Below are positions 16,842 to 25,768 of a stretch of DNA of 64,000 nt, in pieces. The notes beneath the pieces are model-generated. The model was not told where the DNA came from. It did no database searches and saw only the letters and a list, made by a program, of their open reading frames with translations. Made by a program: the position numbers and the translations under genes. Positions within the stretch are counted from its first letter, which is position 1, and each line of letters starts with the position of its first letter. Where the stretch lies: NCBI RefSeq assembly GCF_018613415.1, contig NZ_JAGGQG010000003.1, forward strand, positions 186,001 to 250,000, written 5' to 3'. This DNA comes from Bacillus sp. ISL-18. Lineage in GTDB: Bacteria > Bacillota > Bacilli > Bacillales > Cytobacillaceae.

Positions 16842-17741
16842 TCAAGATCCGTTCTTAAATGAAGCGGGCATCTGCACGCCCCATGAACTCATTGATTTGG
16901 TAATATCGTTCCAAAATACTGTTTCTGCATGGTCATCTACTACCCTTGGCATTTCCGCACTCAATTCATATCGATTTCCACAAGCCCAAAAGTAAGCGTA
17001 CAAATTAGCCCCGAGCGCATGCCGGCCTATACCAAATTCGAGTTTTAAATCATGCATAGCGAGCATATCCAATGCTCTTTTCATGTGGTCAATGTTTTCA
17101 AAATAGAATGCAATATGATCTAATGATTCTGTTGGACCTCCAACCCCAGACATGAAGGCTAATTCATGGTGGTAATCCTTGACGCGGGACCATACGGCAC
17201 CATAAATGCCCGGTGCAGGCATGAATATATCCGACATTTTAAAATCTAAAGCAGTTTCTAAAAACTCCGCCACTTTATTGGAGTTTGCTACCTTTAAACC
17301 TAGATGATCGAGATCATGTGCACCTGCTCCTATTAATGTTCTGATTGGACTAAAAGCTGGATTAAAATAGGCTGGTCGGTCCGCTACGGTGATCAATTCC
17401 ATCCGAATTGGAACGTTTGTGGCAGGCAAATCAAAACATATTGCTTTTTTCTCACCTGGTTCAGCATCGCTGCGTTCTTCCACTTTTAATCCATAGTTTT
17501 CCACCCGTTTTTTATACATTTTTAAATCATCTTCATTGTTTACTTGAAAGGCAAAATGGGGTATTCCTGTTCCACCTGGTGTTAAAGCTAAATCATAGTT
17601 ATGATCAAAGCCGCATCCCAAGTATACGGTTTCACCTATTCTATCAATCTCTCTAAGGCCAAACACATTGATATTATATTCAACTGCCTGACCAATATCG
17701 GGAACCCTAAGCTCCGCATGCGCTAATTTTTCAATTGCCAT
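16842..17741 (-). CDS. Type I extradiol ring-cleavage dioxygenase (catechol 2,3-dioxygenase-like)
   Basis: 299 residues with two VOC modules, the classic type I extradiol layout. The iron ligands are visible as His146 (DLDHLGLKV), His209 (LDHIAFYF) and Glu259 (NRYELSAEM). His241 and Tyr250 occupy the catalytic positions. These numbers coincide with those of BphC, so the enzyme should be active. It would cleave the catechol formed by the dioxygenase and dihydrodiol dehydrogenase, next to one hydroxyl group. TGGAGGG lies six bases upstream of the ATG. It is the fourth gene of the dioxygenase operon. Confidence 0.9.
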   Translation of the reverse strand: MAIEKLAHAELRVPDIGQAVEYNINVFGLREIDRIGETVYLGCGFDHNYDLALTPGGTGIPHFAFQVNNEDDLKMYKKRVENYGLKVEERSDAEPGEKKAICFDLPATNVPIRMELITVADRPAYFNPAFSPIRTLIGAGAHDLDHLGLKVANSNKVAEFLETALDFKMSDIFMPAPGIYGAVWSRVKDYHHELAFMSGVGGPTESLDHIAFYFENIDHMKRALDMLAMHDLKLEFGIGRHALGANLYAYFWACGNRYELSAEMPRVVDDHAETVFWNDITKSMSSWGVQMPASFKNGS

Positions 17742-17757
17742 TTATAACCCTCCATCC

Positions 17758-18747
17758 TTATTTGAACATTTCTAGAAGTTCAATGATCACAGAGTATTCA
17801 GAAGTTGTATCCATATAAGCGTATTTACCTGAGCCATCATAGAAGAGTCCTTCTTGAATAGTTGGGAAACCTAAGCTATTTAAGAAATCTCGTTTCTCAT
17901 CTACACTGTCCACAAAGAATGCAATATGATGAAGCCCTTCACCGTTTTTCTCTAAATGCTCCAACCATGTACTAGGTGAATCACTGTCGGGCTGAACTAA
18001 TTCAACTTGGACTCGAGGCGTTTGAATAAAAGTAAAGTGGCTTCTTCCTGTTGTAGGCTGGCCATTATACATCGAAACCTTATTGACACCTTCATAACCT
18101 GAATGGAAGACGGTCGAAGGTTCCACTCCAAGCATGTTACACCAAGCCTTTTGAGCTTCTTTCACATCGCGAACAACAAAAGCAATTTGCGCAATCTTGT
18201 TTGTTCCTAACAGAGGCTTGCCCGCATATTGGCTGTCACCTGTCAGCGGGGACAAAGGGCAGTCCGGCTTTTGTCCTTCATGCTCTAACAATTCAATTAA
18301 CGTTTTATACTTCTCGCGCGTTGCAAGGAACGCATAGCGGCCTTTATCAGGATAAAACTCGCCAGTTTGAGCAACTGTATATTTTTCCGGCATTGTTTCT
18401 AATGTTTCTGAAATATTATCTACGTCAACTGCAAAGTGGTTATAACCTTCTCCGTCTTTTTCTAAGCACTCACGCATTAAGTTTTGTACGGAATCTGGTT
18501 CAACTAATTCAATTTGAACTCCTGGTGTGTCAAAAAAGGCTAATTTGTTTCGTGCCGGCGTCGGCTCTCCGTAATATTTAACCTGTGAAAATTCCTCTGA
18601 TGCAGTGACAAAAGGTTCCGGAACCACCGTTCCAAGCAGCTTGGCCCAAGATACGGATGCCTTCTCAATATCTTTGACGACAAAACAGACTTGATTGATA
18701 TCGTTTGTTCCTAATAAAGGATTTTTTACTAAAGGCTGTTGACTCAT
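17758..18747 (-). CDS. Tandem VOC protein (two glyoxalase/epimerase-like domains)
   Basis: Start placed at ATG 18747, eight bases after GAGGAG; a GTG nine bases earlier overlaps the ribosome site. The 329-residue product is an internal duplication. Each half begins PLLGTN-I-Q---VV-D and has a P-VQ-ELV-PDS beta strand, an H in a YNHF/LHHI motif and a terminal IELLE strand. The Gln/Glu/His/Glu set resembles the metal sites of methylmalonyl-CoA epimerase and glyoxalase. It may isomerise or further process a ring-cleavage product. It is the third gene of the dioxygenase operon. Confidence 0.8.
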   Translation of the reverse strand: MSQQPLVKNPLLGTNDINQVCFVVKDIEKASVSWAKLLGTVVPEPFVTASEEFSQVKYYGEPTPARNKLAFFDTPGVQIELVEPDSVQNLMRECLEKDGEGYNHFAVDVDNISETLETMPEKYTVAQTGEFYPDKGRYAFLATREKYKTLIELLEHEGQKPDCPLSPLTGDSQYAGKPLLGTNKIAQIAFVVRDVKEAQKAWCNMLGVEPSTVFHSGYEGVNKVSMYNGQPTTGRSHFTFIQTPRVQVELVQPDSDSPSTWLEHLEKNGEGLHHIAFFVDSVDEKRDFLNSLGFPTIQEGLFYDGSGKYAYMDTTSEYSVIIELLEMFK

Positions 18748-18818
18748 GGTTAACACTCCTCATTTATTAAAACGGTTACATAAGTGTCCCGTTAAAATAG
18801 AATTTGAACTTGTAAGTA

Positions 18819-19355
18819 TTATAGGAAAATCTGCAGATTTTTCATTCCAATAATAGTTGAATCGGCATATATTTCACGCTTCACCAATTTCAGGCCACTA
18901 TCTGTTTGTTCTAATAGGTCGCATCGTTCCATTGAAAGCAATTGAGAGTCAGTAGCGTCAAGCCGGCTGCGTGTGACTAGTTGATAACTTTTCACGTCCA
19001 GTCTGTTATCTTCCAGTTCCGACACGCGCACATTGGTCACAAATCTGCGAGCCCTTGATGCAGGATCTTCTGCCCAAGCATATTCTGTTTCCATCCGTCT
19101 AATTCTTAGCCCAATAGACCTATAGTTTTCATAGAAATGAAACATGTCCTTAGAGAACTGCGTTTGGAATACATTTTCATGAGTTGTTCTAACTGGCATG
19201 GTATAAAGTAAATCTTCACTCAACATAGACTTCCATTCTTGGAATTGATTATTATCCAAAAAAGCAGCCTCAGTCACCAAAAAACCATAGGCTTCTAAAT
19301 ATAGAGGATCAGTAAACCCTAACGGTCTGCTTTTCAAATCGATTTTTCCATTCAT
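18819..19355 (-). CDS. Ring-hydroxylating dioxygenase small (beta) subunit
   Basis: Start placed at ATG 19355, behind GGGAGGG. The 178-residue product has the SnoaL-like cone fold pattern of aromatic-dioxygenase beta subunits: EAFLDNNQFQEWKSMLSEDLLYTMPVR near the N-terminus, then R-RR-ETEYAWAEDPASR-RRFVTNVRV, which is characteristic of the BphA2/HcaF/BenB family. It is structural and forms an alpha3beta3 hexamer with the Rieske subunit encoded just upstream. The C-terminus DSTIIGMKNLQIFL matches the family end. Confidence 0.88.
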   Translation of the reverse strand: MNGKIDLKSRPLGFTDPLYLEAYGFLVTEAAFLDNNQFQEWKSMLSEDLLYTMPVRTTHENVFQTQFSKDMFHFYENYRSIGLRIRRMETEYAWAEDPASRARRFVTNVRVSELEDNRLDVKSYQLVTRSRLDATDSQLLSMERCDLLEQTDSGLKLVKREIYADSTIIGMKNLQIFL

Positions 19356-19392
19356 ATCGAACCCTCCCATGATTTCATCACTCGGTATTTCG

Positions 19393-20732
19393 TTATTTTT
19401 CTGACATTAATTTCGCCCATTGGCCAAAGAAATTGCGGGAATTTTCTTCCGTATAGGTTGTATGGGTGATTTTCCCTGGTCCAGGCCAATCTTTTGGATC
19501 ATGGTCTGCATCTAATCCCATAATATATTGGAGCTTTAACTTTTGACGGGCCGTTACTCCCTGCGTGACTCTGGCAATACCAGTCCAAATTTCAGCATCA
19601 TCTGCTTCAAACATTCCACTAGCCCCAAAATTACGAATATAATTATCTCTGCTTTGATCTTTAAACCATTGTGGTGCTTCTTTTTCAACAAGGAACCAGC
19701 TGATAAGTTCAAGCTCTTGTGGACCTCTTGGAATCCATACACGCATGGTCATGAATGGAATAGGTGCTTCGTTTTCTTCTAATCCAGGAAGCTGCATGAC
19801 ATTTAAGATTGAAAGATTTGGAAAAATATTTCCTGGTACAAAGTTCGATCTTCTTAACGTTTCTAACTGTTGATCTGTCAGCTTCTTTTTGACTTCTGTC
19901 ACCACTTCTTCCGGTAAACCTAAATACTCAGGCAGCGGTATGTTTGGCGGAGCTCCCACAATTCCTATACCATGGCCATTTTCCAAGGCTACTTGAACTC
20001 CATGACTGGCAAACATAGGATTTGGAGGCAGCTGTCCTAATTCAACTCCTGAGTAATGTGTCATCAAAGTGTGGTATGAATCTGATGCAAAATTGTCTGC
20101 TGCAGATTTCCAGTTGGCGTTTATAACCCAGCGCATCGGTGGTCCAACGACTTCCATTCCCTGCGGTGTTCTGTCAAAATAACAATCCAAGTAAAACTTT
20201 GCATCCCCAAGCCATTCATCTAATGAAGGGGCATCCTCGTTAAATGTTGCAAAAACAAGACCTGCGTAAGTTTCTACTCGGGCATTTACCAATTTAAATT
20301 TATTTCTTTCAAACGCACCTTTATAAGCTTCTTTAGCGGCCGGTGCTCCCATTACCGTCCCATCCGTTTTATAGGTCCAGCCATGATAGATACACCGGAA
20401 GTTCTTTCCATTGCCGGAGTCTGTTCGGCAAAGGTGCATTCCTTTGTGCATACAGACATTTAGTAAGACATTAATTTTATCCATTTCTTCCCGAACGACA
20501 ATCACACGATCACTACCGATATAGCGAGTGACAAAATCGCCTTTATTCGGGATTTCAGTCTCATGAGCAACAAAATTCCATACCTTTGCGAATATTTTTT
20601 CAAGCTCAAGCTGATGAATCTCTGCATCTGAAAATATTCTGGGTGAAATAATTCCTTCTTCCGCGTTAACTAAACTGTTAATCTCTTTGTTCCGTCACTA
20701 AGCTTTACATCTTGAAGAGTCTGATTTTCCAA
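19393..20732 (-). pseudogene. Ring-hydroxylating dioxygenase large (alpha) subunit, N-terminal frameshift
   Basis: Translation most likely begins at TTG 20732 behind AGAAGGAG, reading MENQTLQDVKLSDGTKR, then hits a stop. The next frame continues without a break through SLVNAEEGIISPRIFSDAE to 19393. One missing base near 20682-20690 accounts for this. The Rieske site is C-x-H-x17-C-x2-H within NVCMHKGMHLC and RCIYHGW. The mononuclear iron ligands lie in DNFASDSYHTLMTHYSG with a later Asp in MFEADDAEIW. Restored length is about 446 residues, normal for BphA1/HcaE/BenA-type subunits. The GTG at 20505 would lack about 70 N-terminal residues. Either the pathway is broken or the base is a sequencing error. 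Confidence 0.82.
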
Positions 20733-20939
20733 TAGAAACAACTCCTTCTGTTTTTTTTATTTCTACCCGAGATGAAGCCATTTTTCGTTGAATGCTTAAA
20801 CTGCCGCATCCACATCTGATTAGATAATAGAAGAGGATTTTCTTGTTAACGCTTTCAGTATCATCTTTAAATTAAAATCTTCAATATAAAGGTCATGATC
20901 AACGACTCTGAATTCGCTGCGAATATACACTCTCTCTTC
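20733..20939. other. Long leader of the dioxygenase operon
   Basis: About 210 bases lie between the predicted transcription start and the TTG of the alpha subunit. No riboswitch, small gene or clear attenuator was recognised, apart from the AGAAGGAG ribosome site at the end. Confidence 0.4.
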
Positions 20940-20955
20940 CAAACCGACCGGTTTG
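20940..20955. promoter_or_regulatory. TetR-type operator at the dioxygenase transcription start
   Basis: CAAACCG and CGGTTTG form a perfect 7-bp inverted repeat with a 2-base spacer, directly downstream of the -10 box. ACCGACCGGT-like palindromes are common TetR-family operators. A repressor here would block the start site. Confidence 0.55.
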
Positions 20956-20959
20956 TTTT

Positions 20960-20988
20960 AATATATCAAACAAAAATGACACTTTCAA
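20960..20988 (-). promoter_or_regulatory. Sigma-A-type promoter of the dioxygenase operon
   Basis: Minus strand TTGAAA (20983-20988), a 17-base spacer and TATATT (20960-20965). Transcription would begin inside the palindrome at 20940-20955 and proceed into the alpha-subunit gene. Confidence 0.6.
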
Positions 20989-21092
20989 GAATTTTCTGTA
21001 AACAATATCGAGATAATTTTTATGCAAATCCTCTTTAAGCATAAAGAGTTATGCTTTCCTAGTTACATCTTACTAGGTGTGAAGAGTAATTT

Positions 21093-21135
21093 GAAATATC
21101 TTAAAATTATCTCGGTTATAAGCAATATTTATTAC
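21093..21135. promoter_or_regulatory. Operator copy B, overlapping the LysR stop codon
   Basis: GAAATATC, 2 bases, AAAATTAT, 4 bases, GTTATAAG, 6 bases, TTATTAC: the same boxes and spacing as copy A. The stop codon of the LysR gene (21116-21118) falls inside it. It lies about 105 bases upstream of the -35 of the dioxygenase promoter. Confidence 0.6.
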
Positions 21136-22021
21136 CAATTAGGATGGAATCTAGCTCGTTCAGAAACAAAGGGATAGATGGGTTTGTATTTGCTTGTTTC
21201 CAAGCAACAATGATATCAACCGTGTGATCCCATTCTTCGATTTCTAAATATCGAAGAGTGGGATTGGCGTATACTTGCAGATGCTTCGGCAGAACTGCAA
21301 TTCCTAATCCTGCCTCAACAAACATTAAGACCGTTTCAATCCGCTCCGCTTGGATAGCGATATTTGGTAAAAAACCATGATTCGCTAGCAATGTAAATAA
21401 ATGGTCGTATCCTTGTGGAGATTCTTTTCTTTCCAGCATTACAAAGGGCTCCTCGACAAGATCGTAAATGGAAATATAATCTTTGCTGGCAAGCGGATGG
21501 TCCTGATTGATAAATACACAATAAGGCTGCGAAAACAAAGTTTTATGCTGCCATTCGGCAATATCCTGGGGTCTAAATGACATGGTAAAGGCAATGTCAA
21601 CCTCAGCGTTTCTTAATTTTTCAGCTATTTGTCCAGTCTGATAGTGATTGAGACCGATTTGTATATGAGAGTATTTTCTTCTGAATTCCTTAACCAAGAC
21701 AGGTAAGAAGTTCTTAACTGGTGCGTTTAAAAAACCAATGCTTAATTGTCCAACTTCCCCCATTGCCGCTTTTCTTGCTCTTTTAACAGCTTCATCGGCT
21801 TTATTTAACATTTCAATCGCATCATTCAAAAAAACTCTGCCAGCAGGTGTCAATTGCACCGAATGCTTATCTCTCAGAAAGAGTTTAAGACCAATTGCTT
21901 TTTCTAAACTAGCTATTTGCTGGCTTACTGCCGGCTGTGCAACAAAAAGCTGCTTAGCTGCCTCAGTAAAGTTCAAATGTTCTGCAACGGAGACGAAATA
22001 ACGCAATTGACGTATTTCCAT
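21116..22021 (-). CDS. LysR-family regulator 1 of the aromatic island
   Basis: Start placed at ATG 22021, behind GAGGAGG; the frame also opens 15 bases earlier. The 301-residue product has the LysR helix-turn-helix (residues 17-36, NFTEAAKQLFVAQPAVSQQI) and a periplasmic-binding-like effector domain. It is closely similar along its whole length to the regulator at 34938, which suggests a duplicated pair that recognises the same operator. It is transcribed toward the dioxygenase operon and probably activates it with a pathway intermediate as inducer. Confidence 0.88.
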   Translation of the reverse strand: MEIRQLRYFVSVAEHLNFTEAAKQLFVAQPAVSQQIASLEKAIGLKLFLRDKHSVQLTPAGRVFLNDAIEMLNKADEAVKRARKAAMGEVGQLSIGFLNAPVKNFLPVLVKEFRRKYSHIQIGLNHYQTGQIAEKLRNAEVDIAFTMSFRPQDIAEWQHKTLFSQPYCVFINQDHPLASKDYISIYDLVEEPFVMLERKESPQGYDHLFTLLANHGFLPNIAIQAERIETVLMFVEAGLGIAVLPKHLQVYANPTLRYLEIEEWDHTVDIIVAWKQANTNPSIPLFLNELDSILIGNKYCL

Positions 22022-22053
22022 AAATCCTCCTCGCATAGATTTTATACAGTCAT

Positions 22054-22815
22054 CTAATCAATCATTGCTACTGCACGTACAGAACCGGCGGTACCGCCCT
22101 TGACTTTAATCGGAAATGCGCAAAATTTAAAGCCATGTTTTACCGGTACCTTGTCGAGGTTGCCTAATTTCTCAATATGGTAATACTCTTTTTTGCGTCC
22201 AATAAAATGGGCAGGGAACAAGGCACTTTTATTTCCAGCTTTTACGTCCTCTACCATTGCTCCAAACGGCCGATCAAAGGTATAGGCGTCAATCCCCATA
22301 AGCTTAACACCCTGATCAATCAGCCATTCTGTTGCCTCTCCAGTCATTCCAGGCTGATCCCTGAGGTACGCTTCATTATAGATGTGCTTATCATAGCCGG
22401 TCATGATTAGTACGATGTCCTTAGGCTTAATCGTATACTCCATATCGGAAAGTGAATTCTGTACATCTTCCACAGTGATGCCGCTTCTTGGGTCCTTATG
22501 CCGCATATCCAGAATGACACCGTCACCATAGAAATCCTCAAGAGGGAGTTCGTCGATGGTACGAGAGGGCTGTCCTGCAGTTGTTGGTCCGAAGTGGATC
22601 GGCGCGTCACAGTGGGTGCCGACATGGGTAAAAACTTCAGCGCTGACACTCTCGACAGCTAATGCCTGACCGTCTTGAAAATCATTTGGATTTATATCCA
22701 GTTTTTTTGCCAGCTTTACCGCTTCTTCTGTACTGTTTGAGAATTCAACCTTTGGCGGCCATGGTTCGGCAAAAGGGTTGCTTTCCCAGTAAACGCTCAA
22801 ATCGTAAAATTTCAT
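22054..22815 (-). CDS. Cyclase-family metal hydrolase (kynurenine formamidase-like)
   Basis: Start placed at ATG 22815, nine bases after TTGGGGG. The 253-residue product has the signature HVGTHCDAPIHFGP, whose His and Asp bind the metal in the PF04199 cyclase/KynB family, and VILDMRHKDPRSGITVEDV. Known members hydrolyse N-formylkynurenine or amide and lactone bonds (for example isatin hydrolase). No other tryptophan-degradation gene is present, so a lactone or amide intermediate of the island is more likely. It sits 32 bases upstream of the LysR gene on the same strand. Confidence 0.8.
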   Translation of the reverse strand: MKFYDLSVYWESNPFAEPWPPKVEFSNSTEEAVKLAKKLDINPNDFQDGQALAVESVSAEVFTHVGTHCDAPIHFGPTTAGQPSRTIDELPLEDFYGDGVILDMRHKDPRSGITVEDVQNSLSDMEYTIKPKDIVLIMTGYDKHIYNEAYLRDQPGMTGEATEWLIDQGVKLMGIDAYTFDRPFGAMVEDVKAGNKSALFPAHFIGRKKEYYHIEKLGNLDKVPVKHGFKFCAFPIKVKGGTAGSVRAVAMID

Positions 22816-22930
22816 TCTGATTACCCCCAAGTCTTAGGCCATGTTATTTATTAGAAAATTTCGGGAGTAACTTATCAAGGATGTTTGGCAACTCTTTATT
22901 GGTTCGTCATAGTTACTCCTTTATTGTTTA

Positions 22931-23113
22931 GCTGTGTTAATCTTGAATGTTGATATCCGCTCCAGGCGGCTTCGCTTTCCGCGGGCGTGCCGGGGAGCCT
23001 CCTCGGCGCTTAAGCGCCTGTGGGGTCTCCCCAGCCCCGTACTCCCGCAGGAGTCTTCGCCGCCTTCCGCTCCAATCAACCTGCTAAAAATCAGCTATAA
23101 CCTTTAACACAGC
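22931..23113. repeat. Bacillaceae-type palindromic intergenic repeat (MITE/REP-like)
   Basis: A GC-rich element sits in A/T-rich surroundings. It is bounded by the inverted ends GCTGTGTTAA (22931-22940) and TTAACACAGC (23104-23113). The inside contains self-complementary blocks such as CCGCTCC/GGAGCGG, GGGGAGCC and GGCGCTTAAGCGCC. I know closely similar elements, seen in many copies between genes, from Bacillus genomes. No coding capacity. Confidence 0.7.
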
Positions 23114-23125
23114 CTATTGTTCAGC

Positions 23126-24001
23126 TTAAATACTTTTTGTAGCTTCTATTTTCTTAATTCCTAACATTTCTCTTGCTTCATCAGGTGTTGCGATTTCGTA
23201 GCCTAAATCAGTGGCGATGCCAACGATTCTCTCGACAAGCTGCGCATTGCTCGTCGCAAGCTCCCCTTTTCTATAGTAAATGTTATCTTCAAATCCAACA
23301 CGGACATTCCCGCCCAGAAGTAAAGAGGCGATTGTTGCTTGATGCTGCTGTGCGGCAATACCCATTGCACCAAAGTATACATTGGAAGGTAATTTACGGA
23401 CCATGTGGGTTAAGTTTTCCATGCTAAATTGAATAGATCCCTGATTGATCTTCTGCATACCAAAAACAAAGTTAAACGAAGCCGGACTATCGATGATACC
23501 CATTGGCATAAAAATATTTAACACGTCTTCAAGCTGTGCATGATTAAAGATTTCTAATTCAGGTTTAATATTTTTTTCTTTCATCTTTTTTGCAGCATTG
23601 ATCAGCCAATCGCGGTCCCATAAAGTAGGTTTTATAAATTTCCCTGTATAGGCCTGCATTAATCCGCAATCAAGTGAGGCCATTTCTGGTTCTGCGTCTA
23701 ATACCTGCAGGCCATCATCGATATGACTTTCCGGTACCATTGCAGGAGCCGTACTAAATTGTGTAATAATATTACTTTTTGCTGTGACTTCAGATTTAAT
23801 TTCTTTGAAAACATTCACATCATTTGTTGGAACACCGTGAAGATCCCTTGCATGAATATGAGCAATCGCTGCACCCGCATTTAAACATCGGTAAACCTCT
23901 TCTGCAATTTCCTTTGGCTGCTCCGGAAGCGCAGAATTAGCTTCCTTCCCGTGAAAGTTACTAGTAGGTGCTACCGTTACAATAATTTTTCTCTTTGCCA
24001 T
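23126..24001 (-). CDS. Beta-keto acid cleavage enzyme (BKACE/Kce family)
   Basis: 291 residues. The N-terminal KIIVTVAPTSNFHGKE, the metal-binding IAHIHARD (His48, His50) and the C-terminal NVRVGFEDNIYY are hallmarks of BKACE. The prototype Kce converts 3-keto-5-aminohexanoate plus acetyl-CoA to acetoacetate and an aminobutyryl-CoA. Other members use different beta-keto acids. Together with the downstream-acting CoA transferase it would feed a beta-keto acid into acetoacetate and a CoA ester. AGGAGG lies eight bases before the ATG. Confidence 0.88.
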   Translation of the reverse strand: MAKRKIIVTVAPTSNFHGKEANSALPEQPKEIAEEVYRCLNAGAAIAHIHARDLHGVPTNDVNVFKEIKSEVTAKSNIITQFSTAPAMVPESHIDDGLQVLDAEPEMASLDCGLMQAYTGKFIKPTLWDRDWLINAAKKMKEKNIKPELEIFNHAQLEDVLNIFMPMGIIDSPASFNFVFGMQKINQGSIQFSMENLTHMVRKLPSNVYFGAMGIAAQQHQATIASLLLGGNVRVGFEDNIYYRKGELATSNAQLVERIVGIATDLGYEIATPDEAREMLGIKKIEATKSI

Positions 24002-24133
24002 ATTAAAAGCCTCCTATTTGAATGGTTTATTTTAAGATTGTCATACATCCGTATCCAAAACGACGCTATGTCCTGTTCCGACCATCACCTCCTAAATTGC
24101 TAAGGCAGTTAATGTATGAATGAGTTTTTCATT

Positions 24134-24802
24134 TTAAATACTTTTCATCTTTAACGCTGCAAATACATTAGGATTAACTATATAGTGGGCCTCGGTTTTC
24201 TCGTAGACTTCCTGAAGGGATACCCCTTCCTGGACCCCAACCAGCTCCATGCCTTTTGAAGTAAAATCGAATATTGCTAAATCCGTAATCAATCGGTGTA
24301 CGACTCCTCTTCCTGTCAAAGGTAATGTACAGGCGCGCTTCACCTTAGACTCACCATGCTTATTGACGTGCTCCATAATGACAACAATTCGCTTTGCACC
24401 CGAGACCAAATCCATGGCGCCGCCCATTCCCTTTACCATTTTTCCGGGAATCATCCAGTTTGCCAGATCACCAGTTTCAGAAACTTCCATCCCGCCTAAA
24501 ATGGCTAGGTCAATATGACCCCCACGAATCATCGAAAAGGATTCTGCACTGTCAAAAAACGAAGCCCCTGGTACAGCGCTTACGGTTTCTTTACCAGCGT
24601 TGATTAAATCAGCATCTTCTTCTCCTGCAAATGGATAGGGTCCAATTCCGAGCAGGCCATTTTCGGATTGCAGCATGACGCTATATTCTTCTGGTATGTA
24701 ATTCGCAATCAACGTGGGCATGCCAATGCCAAGGTTTACATTCATTCCGTTTTCAATTTCCTGAACGGCTCTTTTCACTATAGCTAAACGGCTGTCACTC
24801 AC
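24134..24802 (-). CDS. 3-oxoacid CoA-transferase subunit B
   Basis: 222 residues. The nucleophilic Glu is in [12 protein letters not shown], followed by [40 protein letters not shown], typical of ScoB/AtoA/PcaJ-type subunits. The start is GTG at 24802, nine bases after AGGAGG, and overlaps the stop of the A-subunit gene by three bases, indicating translational coupling. The heteromeric enzyme moves CoA between succinyl-CoA (or acetyl-CoA) and a 3-oxoacid; acetoacetate from the BKACE reaction is a plausible acceptor. Confidence 0.92.
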   Translation of the reverse strand: MSDSRLAIVKRAVQEIENGMNVNLGIGMPTLIANYIPEEYSVMLQSENGLLGIGPYPFAGEEDADLINAGKETVSAVPGASFFDSAESFSMIRGGHIDLAILGGMEVSETGDLANWMIPGKMVKGMGGAMDLVSGAKRIVVIMEHVNKHGESKVKRACTLPLTGRGVVHRLITDLAIFDFTSKGMELVGVQEGVSLQEVYEKTEAHYIVNPNVFAALKMKSI

Positions 24803-25512
24803 TGAACTTCTCCTCCTAACGTACTTTGAACCATTAGACGCTCGATCCGCTTTTCAAACACATTTCCTTTCACAATTCGTTGGACATAAATGCCAGGAGT
24901 ATGAATCTCATCCGGGTCAAGTTCACCGATGCCGACTAATTCTTCAACTTCAACAATGGTTGTCCTACCGGCAGTTGCTGCTAATGGATTGAAGTTTCGT
25001 GAGGTTTTACGGAAAACTAGATTCCCGTACGGATCCGCTTTCCAAGCTTTTACTAAGGCATAATCCCCAACAATCCCTCTTTCCATAAGGTATGTACGGC
25101 CATCGAACTCTTTTAATTCTTTCCCTTCTTCAATCGGCGTTCCAACTCCTGTTGCTGTATAGAAGGCTGGGATACCGGCACCGCCAGCACGGATTCTTTC
25201 GGCTAGCGTTCCTTGAGGAACCAGCTCTACCTCGATTTCGCCGCTGAGAGATTGAGCTTCAAATGTTTTGTTTTCACCTACGTAGGAAGCTACCATTTTG
25301 CCAATCTGCTTGTTTTCAAGCAGTAGACCCAGCCCCCAGCCATCCACACCACAGTTGTTACTAACAACCGTTAAATCTTTACTTCCTTGATTTCGAAGTG
25401 CCAAAATTAAATTTTCAGGGATCCCGCAAAGACCAAATCCACCAACGACCAACGTTGAACCGTCCTGGATATCACTAACGGCATCATGAAGAGAGTCAAA
25501 TACCTTGCTCAT
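24799..25512 (-). CDS. 3-oxoacid CoA-transferase subunit A
   Basis: 237 residues. [13 protein letters not shown] near the N-terminus and [22 protein letters not shown] in the middle are the standard motifs of subunit A (ScoA/PcaI/AtoD). TAGGAGGATG precedes the ATG by about nine bases. It is the first gene of the operon A, B, BKACE, and its upstream region contains operator copy D1. Confidence 0.92.
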   Translation of the reverse strand: MSKVFDSLHDAVSDIQDGSTLVVGGFGLCGIPENLILALRNQGSKDLTVVSNNCGVDGWGLGLLLENKQIGKMVASYVGENKTFEAQSLSGEIEVELVPQGTLAERIRAGGAGIPAFYTATGVGTPIEEGKELKEFDGRTYLMERGIVGDYALVKAWKADPYGNLVFRKTSRNFNPLAATAGRTTIVEVEELVGIGELDPDEIHTPGIYVQRIVKGNVFEKRIERLMVQSTLGGEVQ

Positions 25513-25658
25513 TATTTACATCCTCCTACTTCTAACAATCTAGATATTTATGAATATCGTGATCTCAAACTTTTTCCATTTGTACTGAGATTTAATCTAG
25601 CAGTTAACGCTTTCAATTATCTGATTTATTTAAATTTTATAATTAATATTTTAATAAG

Positions 25659-25700
25659 TAAAGTTAACATTACTTACATATATATTAAGAAAAACTTACA
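25659..25700. promoter_or_regulatory. Operator copy D1, upstream of the CoA-transferase operon
   Basis: TAAAGTTAACATTACTTACA at 25659-25678 matches the site at 26244 at 18 of 20 positions. AAAACTTACA follows at 25691-25700, also repeated at the other site. It is about 150 bases upstream of the first CoA-transferase start codon. Confidence 0.6.
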
Positions 25701-25720
25701 TAAATAATGGTCGAATCATA

Positions 25721-25752
25721 AAAAAAGAGGCTGCCCGTTTATGGACAACCTC
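25721..25752 (-). terminator. Terminator of the thioesterase gene
   Basis: On the minus strand GAGGTTGTCC pairs with GGGCAGCCTC through Watson-Crick and G-U pairs, followed by seven T. Confidence 0.85.
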
Positions 25753-25768
25753 TACTATTAGTATGTTC

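Noticed and set aside
22054..22815. Calling the cyclase-family gene kynB of tryptophan breakdown
   Set aside because: No tryptophan dioxygenase or kynureninase genes are present, and the family covers many other hydrolases.
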